The translations under genes and the position numbers were made by a program. DNA of 64,000 bases from Taxillus chinensis (lineage: Eukaryota > Streptophyta > Magnoliopsida > Santalales > Loranthaceae): the NCBI GenBank assembly GCA_023512835.1, contig CM042088.1, forward strand, positions 40,751,524 through 40,815,523, written 5' to 3'. Of the stretch, positions 47,385 to 60,652 are shown one piece after another. Positions within the stretch are counted from its first letter, which is position 1. Each line of letters opens with the position of its first letter. The notes under the pieces were generated by a model. The model saw only the letters and a list, made by a program, of their open reading frames with translations. It was not told the origin of the DNA and made no database searches.

Positions 47385-47999
47385 CAAAATCATACTCTAA
47401 TATCACTAGACACACAAACTCTCCTTCTCAAATAGGCAATATAAATTTGGTAAGAACAATATGCACTATTATTTATAAAAAGAGAGTTAAATAATATAAT
47501 ATTATTTTTTTACTCTACATGTAAAAAAAAATTATTTTTTTATGTGTGAAGAATAATAAAATAACTTCTCATTTAATATTATAATATTTTTTTAATCTCT
47601 CTCACTCTTTATTCTTTCAAATGTATTAATATAGAAAAAGTTAAAAGTTAAAATAAATAAAATGATTATTATTTTAATTAAAATGAAAATAAAATATAAA
47701 TAATCTTAAAGTTAAAAAAATATTATTTTTAAGAGTATTATTTTTAAAAACAGTAAATCTAATAAATTTAAAAGTATATAAATTAATATGAGCATACAGT
47801 ATGAAAAAATAATCATATTGTAAAAATAAAACAATTTAGACAAATATATCATTCCATCGACTTTTTCTTTTTTGTTTTTAATATCCTTCGCATTTCGGTA
47901 AGCGATCAAATGTGAGAATCGGAAAACCAAAACTGGGAACATGAACGAACATGTGGGTGCGACAAAGGAGAAAGACCACTGCCTGCCTGCTACACGCCA
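47385..47999. other. 3' flank of the U-box gene
   Basis: AT-rich; parts of 47460-47760 resemble the Harbinger-like MITE at 2567-2956 in composition, but an alignment by eye is not convincing. Confidence 0.45.
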
Positions 48000-49335
48000 C
48001 TAAGCCACATGCACAGATAAGGCCATACGCCAAACTGGGTCATCACCGCTATAACTCGAATCCCTAGCTGCGGCGGCGGCGGTGGAATCGCCGGCGAATG
48101 CGTATCCTGCTCCCAACCCACCGAAATGAAACGCCGCCGTTTTGTCCCACTTATAGAAATGCCTCGCAAGCGACGCAGCCTTTCTCCTCGCCCGTTTCGT
48201 CCCCTTGAAGAGAAGCTGCTGGAGCAGCCCCAGCAGCGCCGGCGCCCTCAACACTCTCTCCGTCGTCGCAGCGCCGCCGCTCCGGCAGAGCTCGAGGATC
48301 GCCGCCACGGCGTTCTCCTTAGCCCGCGGGGACCCGCTCCTCATCATTCGTATCAGCCCAGCCACCGCCTCCTCCTCCTCCTCCGCCACCGCAGCCGAAC
48401 CGATCGGAAGCCGGACGAGCAGGCCGAGTGTCCCGGCGGCCTCCTCCGCCACCCCCTCCACCGCCAGGGCCCCCACGAGCGCAGCCACTGCGCCTCCCTC
48501 GACCAGCCGCGCGCAGTTGGCGGTGTGGGTGGAAAGATTGAAGAGAGCCGTGACGGCGTCCTTCTTCCCCCTGGGGGTCCCCGACTTCAAGAGCTCGGTG
48601 AGGCCCTCGACCGTGCCTTCGGCGTCCGCGATTCGCTGCTTGTGGCCGTGCACGGAGGAGAGGCTGAATAGGGTCGCCGCCGCGTTCTCCTTGGCCTCCG
48701 TCCCGAGCCCGAACCTCAACACCTCCACGATCTTCTCGAGGCACCCTTCCTCCTCCATGATCCGTCTCTTGTTCCTGTCGTGGATCGACAGGTTGAGCAT
48801 CGCCGTCACCGAATTCGCCTGCGCGACCGCGTCCGAGGACGACAGCACGCTCCTCAGGTGAGGGATCGCTCCCGCCTCGGCTATGTACCCGCGGTTCTCC
48901 TTCCCCGTCTTGGCCAGCAGCCGTATCTCCCGGACGGCGGCGGACTTCCCAACGTCGGACCCGGCGGCGAGCTGACCGACGAGGAGGCCGGTGGTGGCGC
49001 GATTGACGGCGGCGGCTGCCTTGGTCGGCGGCGGCGAGGAGGCGAAGGCCTCGGCGGAAGCGTCGGCGCAGTCCAAGGGATCGAAAGGGATGCCGTGAGC
49101 GGTGCACCACTGGAAGATGAGGCTCCTGAGGGCCCGATTGGGGACGACGCGGGTGTGGTGCAGCGATTGACCGGTTTTGGGGCACGTACAGTGCCCTTCG
49201 TCCATCCACCTCGTTATGGACCCTCGATCGTAGCTCTGCCCCGTGCAGATGATCACCGGATCTCTCATCAAATCCAGTGTTATCGGGCAGCAGAAATCCT
49301 TGGGGATGATCGGTGGCATCGTCGTCGTCGAATTA

Positions 49336-49367
<32 letters not shown>

Positions 49368-50276
49368 GTATTGGTGGTGTTGGTTGTTGTGGTGGTCGTC
49401 GTCGTTGTTTCCTCCTACAGTGATTTCATCGAATCCTAATCCCAGTTCCTCTTCTTCTTCGAAACCGAAGAGCAAGAATCTGCAATAGCGGGCTAAGGCG
49501 GCGAACCCGTTTAGAACCGAAGCCGCGGGCTCCAAATCCCCCTCGTTATTGCAAACAGCTTCTTCCAGAAACTCCATCTCCGCCCTGCAACGCTTGGCGT
49601 CGCGGATCCCCAATCCGTCCACGAACAGGGATTTGAGGTCGGCGGGGTCGGGGAGCACCCCGCCGGCCTCGAGGTCGCCCAGGAGCTGGAAGAGCTTCAG
49701 CCGCAGCGCCTCGTCTCGCTCGTCCACGTACAGCCTCCCACCAGCGCGCCTGGATTGCACCCGGAGAAGCTCCACCTGCTCTCGTACGTCGGCGGAGTCC
49801 AGCTTCAACCCCAACTCCAACTCCAACTCCTCCAGCGGAAACACGTCCAGGAGGGCTGAGATCTCCTGGGTGCGGTCGTGGAAGAGGCCCGACATGGATG
49901 GGTTCTGGAGAACCAGCCATATGCGGCTCGACTGCGCGCAGTAATCCAGGAGCATCTTGGATCGGTAGAGGACCTGGTAGAGCTCCTTGAAGCAGAGCGT
50001 GGAGGTGGGCGACAGGCGGGTGGTAGAGGCAGAGCCCGAGTCCCGCAGAGACTCCAGCATCACGCCCAACACCTCCACCTTCCGGATCAGAGACCGCGAA
50101 TTCCTGCGCTGGAACGCCGGCGATTTGTCCCCGTAGGAGGCGATCAGGTCCGTTGACACCGCCCCGACTGCGTGGAGGAGGTCGTCGTCGGTGAGGCCTG
50201 CCGGCGCCAGAAAAGACTCCGGCGACTGCAGCCGCTGCCTCCTGAGAAACGAGAAATTAGCGGGTGAAGAAGCCAT
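48000..50276 (-). CDS. PUB17: PUB17-like plant U-box / ARM-repeat E3 ubiquitin ligase
   Basis: Intronless, 758 residues, ATG at 50276. Amino-terminal UND helical domain (about 30-270; NSRSLIRKVEVLGVMLESL, ELYQVLYRSKMLLDYC). U-box at about 323-397: IPKDFCCPITLDLMRDPVII, CTGQSYDRGSITRWMDEGHC, TCPKTGQSL, VVPNRALRSLI, which recruits E2 enzymes. Armadillo repeats from about 440 to 705 (for example NSVTAMLNLSIHDRNKRRIM, KENAAATLFSLSSV, KKDAVTALFNLSTH, KENAVAAILELC) bind substrates. The carboxy end WRMALSVHV fits the PUB16/17/ACRE276 clade, known as a positive regulator of cell death and pathogen defence. Ten lysines at 304-313, just before the U-box, come from an in-frame TTC/CTT microsatellite. 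High GC relative to the flanks is usual for this intronless gene. Confidence 0.94.
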
Positions 50277-51046
50277 GCCCTCCTCCAGGCTCCAGGAAAG
50301 CTTATTTATTTATTTATTTATTTTGGAGCGCCAACGAAATGTGTGATTAGCTTCTGGCCCAACCCTGTGAACCATGTGAAGGGAAGGAAGGTTTATACGT
50401 CTCTCTCCGACCGTTACCTTGCTCTACTGTTATCGTTGGTTTGAAGATTCAAAGATGGGAAATTAGGAGGAAGGAGAGTAGGGTTTACGCCGGAAATTGA
50501 AAATTCAAGTGGAATTGACGATTCCGCATATAACGACAGAGAGAGGAGTGTGTGGAAGAAATGTGGAATGTGGTTAGGGTGAGGATGGGAATAGGGAAGG
50601 AAGACTTCTTCCCTCTCTTTAGTTTCTCTGAAATTGCTTCCTCCCTTCCTTCCTTCTCTCCCTCTCCCTCCCTCCCTTCCCTTGTGCCTAAGGAATAAGG
50701 ACACCCACCACACCACCCTCCTCTCAAAAAAAAAAAAAAAAAATTATCACATCACATTTATGCCGTGTTCTATCTTTCTTCTTTTATATATATATACTAA
50801 AACTGCCATTTTCTGCCAACTTTTCAATTATCATCACACTTAGCACATGATGCCTAGCATTAATCTACCCCATCAAACTACGACCTTGTGAGTCAACCAG
50901 CAATTATGCGTATAGTTTAAGTTTGTGTTTTTTTTTAAAAATGATGAAATGTGACTTGGGTGTAGACAGCGGGTTTCCATGATTATATGTAAGCCCCCGC
51001 CCCCATCATTGGGAACCAAGTTTTCTCAGTTCTAATTGCCAACATA
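50277..51046 (-). promoter_or_regulatory. Leader and promoter of the U-box gene
   Basis: Includes TTTATTTATTTATTTATTTA (50304-50322) and a strong pyrimidine-rich block (50628-50690, CTTCC/CTCCCT). Transcription-start position not determined. Confidence 0.4.
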
Positions 51047-51050
51047 TTCT

Positions 51051-51094
51051 AGTGGGACAGACAGGGTGAGATAGTGGGACAGACAGCGTGAGAT
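51051..51094. repeat. 22-bp tandem duplication
   Basis: AGTGGGACAGACAGGGTGAGAT followed directly by a copy with one G-to-C change. Nearby (51148-51182) is a (TTC)n run. Confidence 0.95.
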
Positions 51095-51098
51095 AGGG

Positions 51099-54000
51099 GC
51101 TGCGTCATGCGTGAAGGGTTGACTAAATAAAGGAGGGGGAGGGGCAGGGCTGCTTCTTCTTCTTCTTCTTCTTCTTCTTCTTTTTTCAATATATATTTAT
51201 GTACATCCGTCAAAGGCGTTGCGTTGCGTGAGGTTTGTGCTGTTTTGGAGTCTTAAGAGGTCTTTATTGAATTTTCTTCCTTGTTTGACAAACCACACAT
51301 AAGAAACCAACAATTATTCAATTTTATAGATATTATATATATATATAATTATGATATAATATAAATGTATAACTGTATGAACAGTTAATTTGGATCGTTT
51401 AATTATATTTAAATATTAGATCTAATGTTATTACAGTTTTATTAGATTGAATTGCTATAGTTAAATAAAACTTATATTTAAACCATGATAATGTTAAATT
51501 TAATGATTCACATTAACAGTAGTATATACGTTAAAGGATGATGCACGTGTTTACTATGTAATATAACAACAATAACAATAGCATGGTTTCCTAAAAGTGG
51601 CCTTTTGCCGGGTCATATGAAAATGATCTTTTGAAAAACATTCAGGTGAGTATTGTTGAAGAAAGAGAAGAAGCCAGAACATTTATATGCTAAAAAATGT
51701 CTAAATTGTCATAACGTGTTTAAAGCCGTGTGGACCGATGTGATCAGCCCAGAATATATAATATTATGATATGCTAACAAGCTTTTATCTTGGTCCTGTC
51801 CTAACAAGTAGTACCAAAGCCTAATTGTCTCCCAAAAAGGTATTTCATGATATCAAAAATATTCTCGGCATAGGATGGTCGAGCGGCATCTCCCATGATG
51901 TTGTATTGAATTGGAATACAAATGCTAACCTCCCATGCGTTCTTGCTCGACTGGCTGAAAATACGTGGTTCGCGTTGCATGGCACTCGGCGGTTGGTGGA
52001 TGACACTCGATTTTGTCCCATTTCCTTGCCGACATGACGTAGCGACCCGTGATAGACCATGAACCCTTCCCACCTCGACGGACACCAGCTCCCTCAGCGA
52101 CCCCAAGGAAGTCGACAAAAATTGACCAACAAAGGTAGCAACCCAACAATCCTCGACTTAGCTCATTACATAAGTTTTTAGTTTGTGTAATCAATCCTAA
52201 GCTATTGTAAAACACAAAATTTTACAACCCGAGTCCCTTGACGGACAACTTAACTTGTTTTGCGAATAGTTTAACTTAAAGGTTGTGGAATTTGTATGTG
52301 TAAAGAATCAAAAGTAATTAATGTATGTGTATTACAATGATGATAGACTATGTTAGTTTTAGTGATCGTTGATTCATATTTTTTAGAACAGTAACCAAGT
52401 AACTTTGGTTAGTTTTGAAAATTTCCAAACCAAACAAATCAAATGTATTTTAATGATATTTATTTTCAATCCAAATAATTTGATTAAGTTCGCCGGTTAA
52501 TTTTTAGCCATGCTATAAATGAAATATATGGGTATAACATTTTTTTATATATATTATTATGAAAAAACAGTTAAAAGAGAAAATAAAAAAAACATACTCA
52601 CATAATAACTCCCCCTTAAAATTATATAGTACTACTGTAGATTACATATATCATAATAGAGGATGACTTGCTCCACAATTTAAAGAACTTATATACTATA
52701 AGCTTTCCAAAAAAGGTGTGGTATAGAAAACCTAATTTTATTCCTTTTATTTAATTATTTTTCTTTTAGTTAACTATATTTTCTTTTTTTTTAAAAAAAA
52801 AATTCTTTAAATTTTTATTTATTTGTATTTCCTTTAATTTTAAGTTTAAGAACAATTAGATCTTTCGATGCTTTAGGGGTATAAGGTATATGAAGTTATT
52901 TTTGTATGAGACATAATTTATTATTATCATTTTCTAGCTTATCAAATTGTTTTCTTATTAGTGGTTTTTTATGAATATCTTTAGGGTTTTATATTGATAA
53001 AACTCCTCTTTCTTTTCTTTTCGTGTCTAGTAGTATTAAAGCCTCGTTGACTTGTCTTGGATGATGCTCAATAACAATAATGGAAACCCAAGCAATGTTA
53101 GTTACAAGGATGGTGACATTTGGGTGACAATCGACAAACAACGTCCATCGATGTAATGGGTAGAAAAAATGATGTAGCAACTCATGCAACAATTACCTGC
53201 TCCCAATGCCTTGATAAGTATAACTTTGGTGTCTAGTCTCACCACTAACAGTGTTGATGGAGTTGAAAGATTAACCTTTGGCTAGCCTAAAGGTAGATCC
53301 CACTCAAGGTAGCACGCGATGAAGAGTTCATCTATGGTGATTCTGAAAATGAGTTTTGGGTTACAAAGGGGAGCATCAATTGGTTTGATATGAAACCGAT
53401 TATCAGATCCCTGGTGTGGATAATAGATAAACCGCATGTTTCTTTTGGTTGTGGTAACCATGTTATACTCTCATAAGTGCACACACAAGTGCACCTTCAT
53501 TGTATTGGTGTCCTCCCCTAAAATATGATTATAGTGAAGAGGAAATACAAATTCCATATGATCTTTAAACAAGGTTTCCATTGTACAATATTCCACATTA
53601 GTAGCATCCACCTCTGGCACTCACATCTCTTATATGTTGGAGGCAAACCATATTGAGGCTTTTTTATGTTTTTATGACAAATTCAACAATTTGTCCTCTT
53701 CTACAAGTGGTACTGTAGCAATAGTGCTCACTAAAAATTGGCAACTATCATGCAAGAATATATAGTGAAGATGTTCAGGTAATTGTTCCCATTATGGAGT
53801 AATAGTTGGTCACATCTTCTTCTTTTTTGGAAGTTCAAAATTTGTCACTACCATATTTTGTTATAATCATTCTAGTATTACCAACTCATAGAGGGTGATT
53901 GCCATTTGCCTCATTTGTGTCTAATCCTAATTCTTTAACTCCTTTTGTTGATCAATAATAATTTGCTTCAACTCCCAACTCTCTTGCGGCTCTGTACCTA

Positions 54001-56904
54001 TAATTTTGTTTATCCATAAGAATTTGTCTTAACATGTCATCATTATAAGTCTACTTATTATGGTAAAGGTTCTTATAGTTGGTTGAGAGCTCGGTGGTCC
54101 TCCCAAACAGGGTAATATTTTATTGTAAAGGGATCATACTGTTGTTGGTGCTGGTAGTACGACCTCCATATAAAATCACTAGCGTACTCCTCTGTCTCCT
54201 TGAGGCATGGACAATATTAAATAAGATAATGTGGAATAGTTCAAATGGCACAAACATGATGTACTCCCCATGAAGTAGACATGCCTCACTCATTGAATTA
54301 TTAAAAGTTTTACCCTATCTTGCCGGTAAGGCTTTGATTTTTCTAACCTACAAAAACAAAATAAAAGAAATTTTGGTGTAAACCTGAACCAAACAAACTA
54401 ATGGCATATAAAAATAAGTTGAATCAAAATTGTTGCCTCTTAACAATGGCCAATTTGAAAAAAGCGGTGCTATAAATATTTCCAAAAAAAATTCATAACT
54501 AATTAAAGTATCATGGCTAACTTAAGTCATTTTTTACTAGAGGAAGCAATCTTAAATTCAACTTATTACAACATTGAAAAATGAAAATAAAAAATTTAAA
54601 AAAAGTAAAAAAAAATGAAAATAAAAATTAACTAAATAAAATGTAATCGATATAATCTTGACTTCAATTATTCATCCATCCTCATCCTACAATAATAAAA
54701 TGAATTATTCATGACCCAAGTGGCCATAAAAGCGTGCCGATCACATTTTAGCAATTTTTATCTAAATTTTAAGTTTTGTCCATTCATTGTAAATGCTACA
54801 TTTGCCCAGGACTCAAAATTCATAACTAGGAAATTATTTTTATTTATTATGACATGACCCAACAATAATTGTTTTTTTAAGAATGACCCAATAATAATTC
54901 TTAAGTTATATTCAAATTCAAATTTAAAGTGAAAAGTTATTAAATAAATAATATTTTAGTCAAGTAAAAAACTTCAAAACTTTTGAAATATTTTAATTTT
55001 AAATTATAGAATTTTAAAACATTAATTTATTAGTGAATTATAAATATAAAAAAACAAAAAAAGAAAAGAAAAAAGCAAATATGAAACTTAAAATTTGAAT
55101 AACAATTAACAAATATATAACTCGAAGTTATAAAATAAAAAAATTGAAACATTTTACTAGCTCTTCATAATTTAAATACTTGACAACACAACGAGAAGCA
55201 TAAATGATAGTTTGAAAGTGTAGATGTAAGTATAATAAGTTATTAGTCTATGCGGTTTGGTGCTGGTATGCACTCTATTTGTTTTTTTATCAAATCTTTC
55301 AATTTATATTGGGTTTATTAACTCAAAGTAGCATGTTGTTCAATTTTTGTGGAACACGGGACAATTTGGTATGAATTTCGCATTAAAACTTGGGAATATG
55401 AAGAGCGTCATTCGACTCATATCCCACCTATCATAATTAGTTTAAAAATAACCAAACTTAAATGGAGAGGGATGAGTATAAATAAAATCTGAAAATATGT
55501 TAATATGATGTAGGTGAGATGGTTACCTAATTCATATATATTTATATATTTTATTATATATATATTTTAAAATATTTTAATCTAATTTATTTATTATTTA
55601 TTCAATATTTTAAAATAAAGAAAAGGATTTATAAAAATAAGATTGGCTTATATAATATTAAATTATATAATTACATGTTTAATTTAAAACTCAAATATAC
55701 ATTAGTTACTATTACTTTTCATAATAAGTTAACTTGTCCTAGAAAGAGCATTAATAAGTTAAAGCAACCATGTTTTTAATAAAGAATAAAGCATAAAAAG
55801 ACGGTGGCTAACTTGAAAAAAATCATATAACAAGGTGTTATGGCATGGAAAAAGCATTGAGTGGAAATATGTATCTTAGTCTAAGTAGGTCATATGTCAT
55901 AATTTTACGAACGGAGGACTAATAAATGTTGCAACAATATTTAATCAAATTAATAGAAAAAATTATTACAAAAATAAATGAATTTAAGTGAATTTGCATT
56001 AGTAAACTAGTAGTAATTTAATATCTATCAATAATGTTATACAAAATGGAACATTAGTTGATTTGCAGAGTAATCATGTAAATAAAAAAAAAACCCATAG
56101 GAGGAAAAATCAAATTATGAATGACTTTGTCATGAATTAACATATTAGCAATGATTTTGATTACTTTAAAAATTAAAATTTCAAAAGTTGTTTCGACATA
56201 AGCTACAACAACTTTAGCTTTTAGTCGTAGTAAAATATATGAATAATTACAACTCGATCTATTCAAGATGATGACGTGCAATTAATAGGAGAACTTGAAA
56301 CATATAAGCAAACGATTTATATTGAAAAAATAATAAATCAACATGACGTCCACTTTATGGTTGTTGTGGGCCTTGTGGCTCTCCCGGAGCATGAGTTTCA
56401 AAAATTCACAAGATATATCAAACATTTAAAATATATCATATCAAGAAATAAAATAATAAAGTATTGAAATAATCTAAATAATAACAAAAAACATAATATT
56501 TTCTAAAACATCATAGTAAATAAATCAAAAAAAAAAGAATATTATCTAAATTTAAAATATTAGTCATAATTATAATATATAAAATAAATTTATAAACAGA
56601 ATACATTTATGTTATTTTTAAAATAAAATAAAATATGAGACGTCTTGTCTTGTGCCGGGAACTGGGAAGGCAAGTTTTTGATGAAGAGGCTCAAGCCGGA
56701 CCAGGCCTATTGGAGGCCTAGCCGAAGTGTCACTGTGAATTGTGAAATAATCTTTGTCCCCCCTGTGGGCCGTGGGCCTAGGGGGGATTCAATTTGTTGA
56801 AGAGAATGGTGTGGGTTGTGGCCCGAACCACTGGTCCAAAGTCCACAACAGCCCACCACCCACACAAAGGTTCGGCCCGTACAAAAACCCACACTACTTC
56901 CTTG
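51099..56904. other. 5.8-kb AT-rich intergenic tract; no recognised gene
   Basis: 51830-52140 is GC-richer than its surroundings and gives overlapping frames on both strands, none recognisable. 52990-54300 has long stretches of less AT-rich sequence with words reminiscent of a decayed retroelement (minus strand), but no diagnostic motif (no YVDD, DTG or zinc knuckle) was found. 54400-56500 is nearly all A/T. 56680-56880 has repeated GGGCC/GGCCT words just before the ERD2 promoter. Confidence 0.5.
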
Positions 56905-56942
<38 letters not shown>

Positions 56943-56994
56943 CCACACACACACACTCACCCACCCACCCACACACACACACGCACACACAGAG
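56905..56994. repeat. (CT)n-(CA)n compound microsatellite in the ERD2 promoter
   Basis: About 17 CT units followed by CACACA/CACCCAC units, ending about 50 bp before the ATG of ERD2. CT-rich leaders are common in plant housekeeping genes; this may lie in the 5' UTR. Confidence 0.9.
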
Positions 56995-57047
56995 CGCGAG
57001 CAGCACAGACGCAGACGTCTAGGGTTTAGGCCTCCAGCACTGAAGCC

Positions 57048-59804
57048 ATGAATATCTTTCGATTAGCTGGCGACATGACTCATCTCATCAGCATCCTAGT
57101 CCTTCTTCTCAAAATATACGCCACCAAATCATGTTCTGGTACTCACCAAATCGATCCGCAATTCGATGTGCTCAAAACCTGCGATGAATTTAAGATTCTT
57201 AAATTGGGGGTTTAGTTTTTGAGGCTGCTTCTTTGTGATTGTGCGAGTTTAGGGATCTCCCTGAAGACGCAGGAGCTGTACGCCTTGGTGTTCGTGACTC
57301 GCTACGTTGACCTCTTCACCGACTTCATTTCCGCCTACAACACCGTAATGAAGGTCGTGTTCATCGCGAGCTCGCTCGCCATCGTGTGGTGCATGCGCCT
57401 GCACCGAGTCGTCTCCCGCTCCTACGACCGAGACCTCGACACTTTCCGGCATTACTTTCTCGTCGCTGCCAGCTTGGTCTTCGCTCTCCTCGTTCACGAG
57501 AAATTCACATTTCAAGAGGTTGTTCACTCGCTATCCTTGGCTCTTCTATCATAATGGGTATTTTTATTTATGTGGACATTTGGTTGCCGTGAACCTATTT
57601 TTGCTGTGTTTGCAAACAGATTGGTTTTTAACATTTCTATTTCAAATCTGTAATATTGCATGGCTTTTTTAGGCAAACATTTGCACCTTTGGTGCGATCA
57701 TTTGTGTCTTGAAAATTCTACTAAGTATGTTTTTGGGTTTTTGCAGCACGTCTGTAAAAATCTGAACAGAAGAAATATATTGAATGCTTGATGATTTGTT
57801 ATTGTTTCAGTGTAAATCGCATCCATGTTTGTGAGGATCCATTTAACCATAAAAATTCCATGGCTTCATGTGTTCATGAATAATGTTAAAATAAAATTGA
57901 AAAACAAAACTGTGTTAAGTTACTTATCAACAAAAAAAAAAACTGTGTTAAGTCTTTATTCTCTACTATTTCATGGTTTGCTACTATTCTTTCAGTCTAT
58001 CATGTGACTCTTGTGATCACTTCTGAGTTCTGTGTGTGTGCACGCTTGTGCAAAATAAATGGCTGGGGCTTTTTTAATCCTCCCCATTGTTGTCAGTATG
58101 TTTTCTTGAGTTTAACCCACTTGGTGTGTTAACTAAAAGTAATAGTGAAACACCACATATGTAGATTAGGTTATCCCAAATTGTTTATGGCCAAAATTTT
58201 ATTAAAACACAAATTGAGTGTATTCTGATTATTTTCATTGCTCTTTAGTCTTCTCTACTAACATTTCATTACATTTATATGGCTTTAATACTACACCATT
58301 TTACAAAGTATCCTAAACTTTGAATGTCCTTATTTGATGTGGAGTCTGCCTGTTGGTGGCATTCAAATTGGCTTTGTTGTTAGATTCCAATCACTAATGC
58401 CATGTTTGTCTTCTATTTCTTGATTTTTTAAATTTCCGTGTAATATGTGATTGTTCATGTGCTAAGAAGAGTATTAATAACTTTGCTGCAATATGAATGG
58501 CATTGCATGTGCGTCTTTGTTGTTCATAGCTATATATTAGATGGAGTATGGCTACTATTTTATGTTTAAGGATATATTCTGTGCATGTGTGTATGTAGAC
58601 TACTCGGTTGCCTTCAAATGATGGCAAGGCCTGGATTGAGTCAATGGTTCAATGCCGTCTTGTTTGTATAGGAATTACAAGTTCTTTTTCTATCACTTAC
58701 TATATGATTCTGTTCTGTGCTTTCTAACTTCTAACTCTGACATAGGGCATTTTCATTTTTGTTGTAAAGCAGATATTCTGGGCATTTTCAATATATTTGG
58801 AGGCAGTTGCAATTCTTCCACAGTTAGTTATGCTACAAAGAAGTGGGAATGTTGACAATCTGACTGGGCAATATGTTTTCTTTCTCGGGTATGCAATCTA
58901 TAAACGAATTCCTTTATCATGCCAGCTACATAATATTTTAAACTTTCATTTAAATTCAGCTCTCTTCAAGCCTTGCTTTGTTTGACATGGTCAATATCAT
59001 ATATCATATTTATTGTAATAGTTACATTTTTTCATATAATCCCAGACTGTAAACAGCAAGTTTATTTTTTGAAAATTTTTATTTGTCATTCCCAGTCGGC
59101 AAATTTCAATTTAAATGACAGAACATTTTTGCGTATTACTGCTTATAGCATGATATAAGTATATCTCTTTACATTTCACTTTTAGTCGAGGCTTTCTACC
59201 TACTTCACAGTGTAAGGGTCTTATCTGTCACTTTTATCTTATATCTTGATTTCCCTGGTCTCATTGGAAAGATACGACAGGTATTTTGTGTAGTTGATAG
59301 CTGAGAAAGGTATTTTGTTGATGATACCCATCTAAAGTATGCCAGTTGTGTTTCCCATCTAGCATGTACACCATACATACGTTATTACTTGGGCAAACAA
59401 AGTCGGTTGACTTCATTTAATTTTGGTTCCTGGTTTATATATTTTATTGCAGAGCTTATCGGGCATTGTACATCCTGAACTGGATCTATCGCTATTTCAC
59501 TGAGCCACGTTTTAGTCGGTGGATAGGTACATATAAGCGCTTCTAGTTGTAAAGATGGCTTCATGTTGATATATTCTGACTTTTGTCCTTTGTTTCTTTG
59601 TATCTTTCAGCTTGCATATCTGGTATAGTTCAGACCGGTCTGTATGCAGATTTTTTCTATTATTATTTCATTAGGTAAGAGAGCTGCATGGCCATTTGAT
59701 ATATTGATATGTGCTTGCTTTTCTTTTTCTATTGGGTGCCTAAAGTGATCAGTCGTCTGCTATGCAGCTGGAAAAACAATGCAAAGTTGCAGCTGCCAGC
59801 TTAA
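57048..59804 (+). CDS. ERD2: ER lumen protein-retaining receptor (KDEL/HDEL receptor)
   Basis: Six exons: 57048-57138, 57253-57518, 58773-58888, 59453-59526, 59611-59674, 59768-59804. All have GT-AG introns and join in phase to 215 residues plus TAA, exactly the usual ERD2 length. Begins MNIFRLAGDMTHLISILVLL and ends SWKNNAKLQLPA; includes GISLKTQELYALVF, SYDRDLDTFRHYFLVAASL, HEKFTFQEIFWAFSIYLEAV, PQLVMLQRSGNVDNLTGQYV and RALYILNWIYRYFTE, i.e. the seven membrane spans of the family. It captures escaped KDEL/HDEL proteins in the Golgi and returns them to the ER via COPI. Intron 2 is 1,254 bp. MRLHRVVSRSYDRD replaces the commoner MRRHPLV(R)RSYD, a tolerated loop difference. Looks intact. Confidence 0.96.
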
Positions 59805-60154
59805 GCCCGAGCATAGAGCCAAGTTTCTTCTTCTTCAAGCTGCTAGATTCATAGGTTCTGCAGGAAAAGGTATACACATCTCCGGAGTGACATGTACTGG
59901 CTATTAGGTTTTGAAGTCGGCTTACTCCCCTGTTCAATATTAGTGGGGAAGTTTTTCACTTGTTAACGTGGAAATTACCATCTAGCTTGCAAGTGTAGGT
60001 CAGATCAAGGTTATGTTGATGTGAGATAATATGTTTTTTTAACCTGGAATGGCCTTTACCTCACTGTCACATGTATTTACTATAAATGCTTGTGGAGAGG
60101 GGAAAGAGGACAATGCAGACTCAGCTCCCAACATAACACTTTTCCATAAATAGT

Positions 60155-60204
<50 letters not shown>

Positions 60205-60576
60205 CTGCGTATGTTATAATGATCAAAGAATATAGAATTATTGATACGCTCATATACGCCAAAAATTAGCCAAAAAGGTGGGCTTCATCTCATCTTATTT
60301 CCTCTCTGTTTCGTGACTTTTCCTGCACGCGTAACCTAAACTACGACTCCCGTTCCAACCTCTACTGCTCCGCAGACACCCTATCCTGCTTCGGTGCACT
60401 GCTGCCCTCCCTCAATGCGCACCACCCCACCACAATGCCTCTAGGCCCAGTTTGCCGGCACCCACCTCCATGGCTCGCTTATCCCTCTCTGCCTACCGAT
60501 CCTCCTTCTTTCGCCCACCACCCTTTTGTCGACTTTGATGGCTGATCATCACCCTGATTCACATATCTAGTGATTC
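59805..60576. other. 3' flank of ERD2 with AT microsatellite
   Basis: (AT)n at about 60158-60198. 60290-60540 is C-rich (CCTCTACTGCTCCGCAGACACC) and unrecognised; no reading frame of note. Confidence 0.5.
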
Positions 60577-60652
60577 GGCTCTGGCGAAAACACCATAGAC
60601 AATATGGTATTACTGGCTCTGGCGAAAACACCATAGGCAAACACCATCTATA
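60577..60652. repeat. 38-bp imperfect tandem duplication
   Basis: GGCTCTGGCGAAAACACCATAG starts at 60577 and again at 60615; the remainder of the unit is less well conserved. Confidence 0.85.

Noticed and set aside
47440..47760. Third copy of the Harbinger-like MITE
   Set aside because: Similarity is mostly shared A/T richness; no ordered diagnostic blocks.
48126..49944. Several long open frames antisense to or out of frame with the U-box gene
   Set aside because: GC-rich codon bias of the real gene opens the other frames; none has a recognisable domain, and the 758-residue frame explains the region.
56690..56725. Resemblance of CCGGACCAGGCCTATTGG to miR166
   Set aside because: Matches only the first part of the mature sequence and no complementary arm for a precursor hairpin was found.
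57249..57527. 92-codon minus-strand frame within ERD2 exon 2
   Set aside because: Antisense shadow of a conserved exon.
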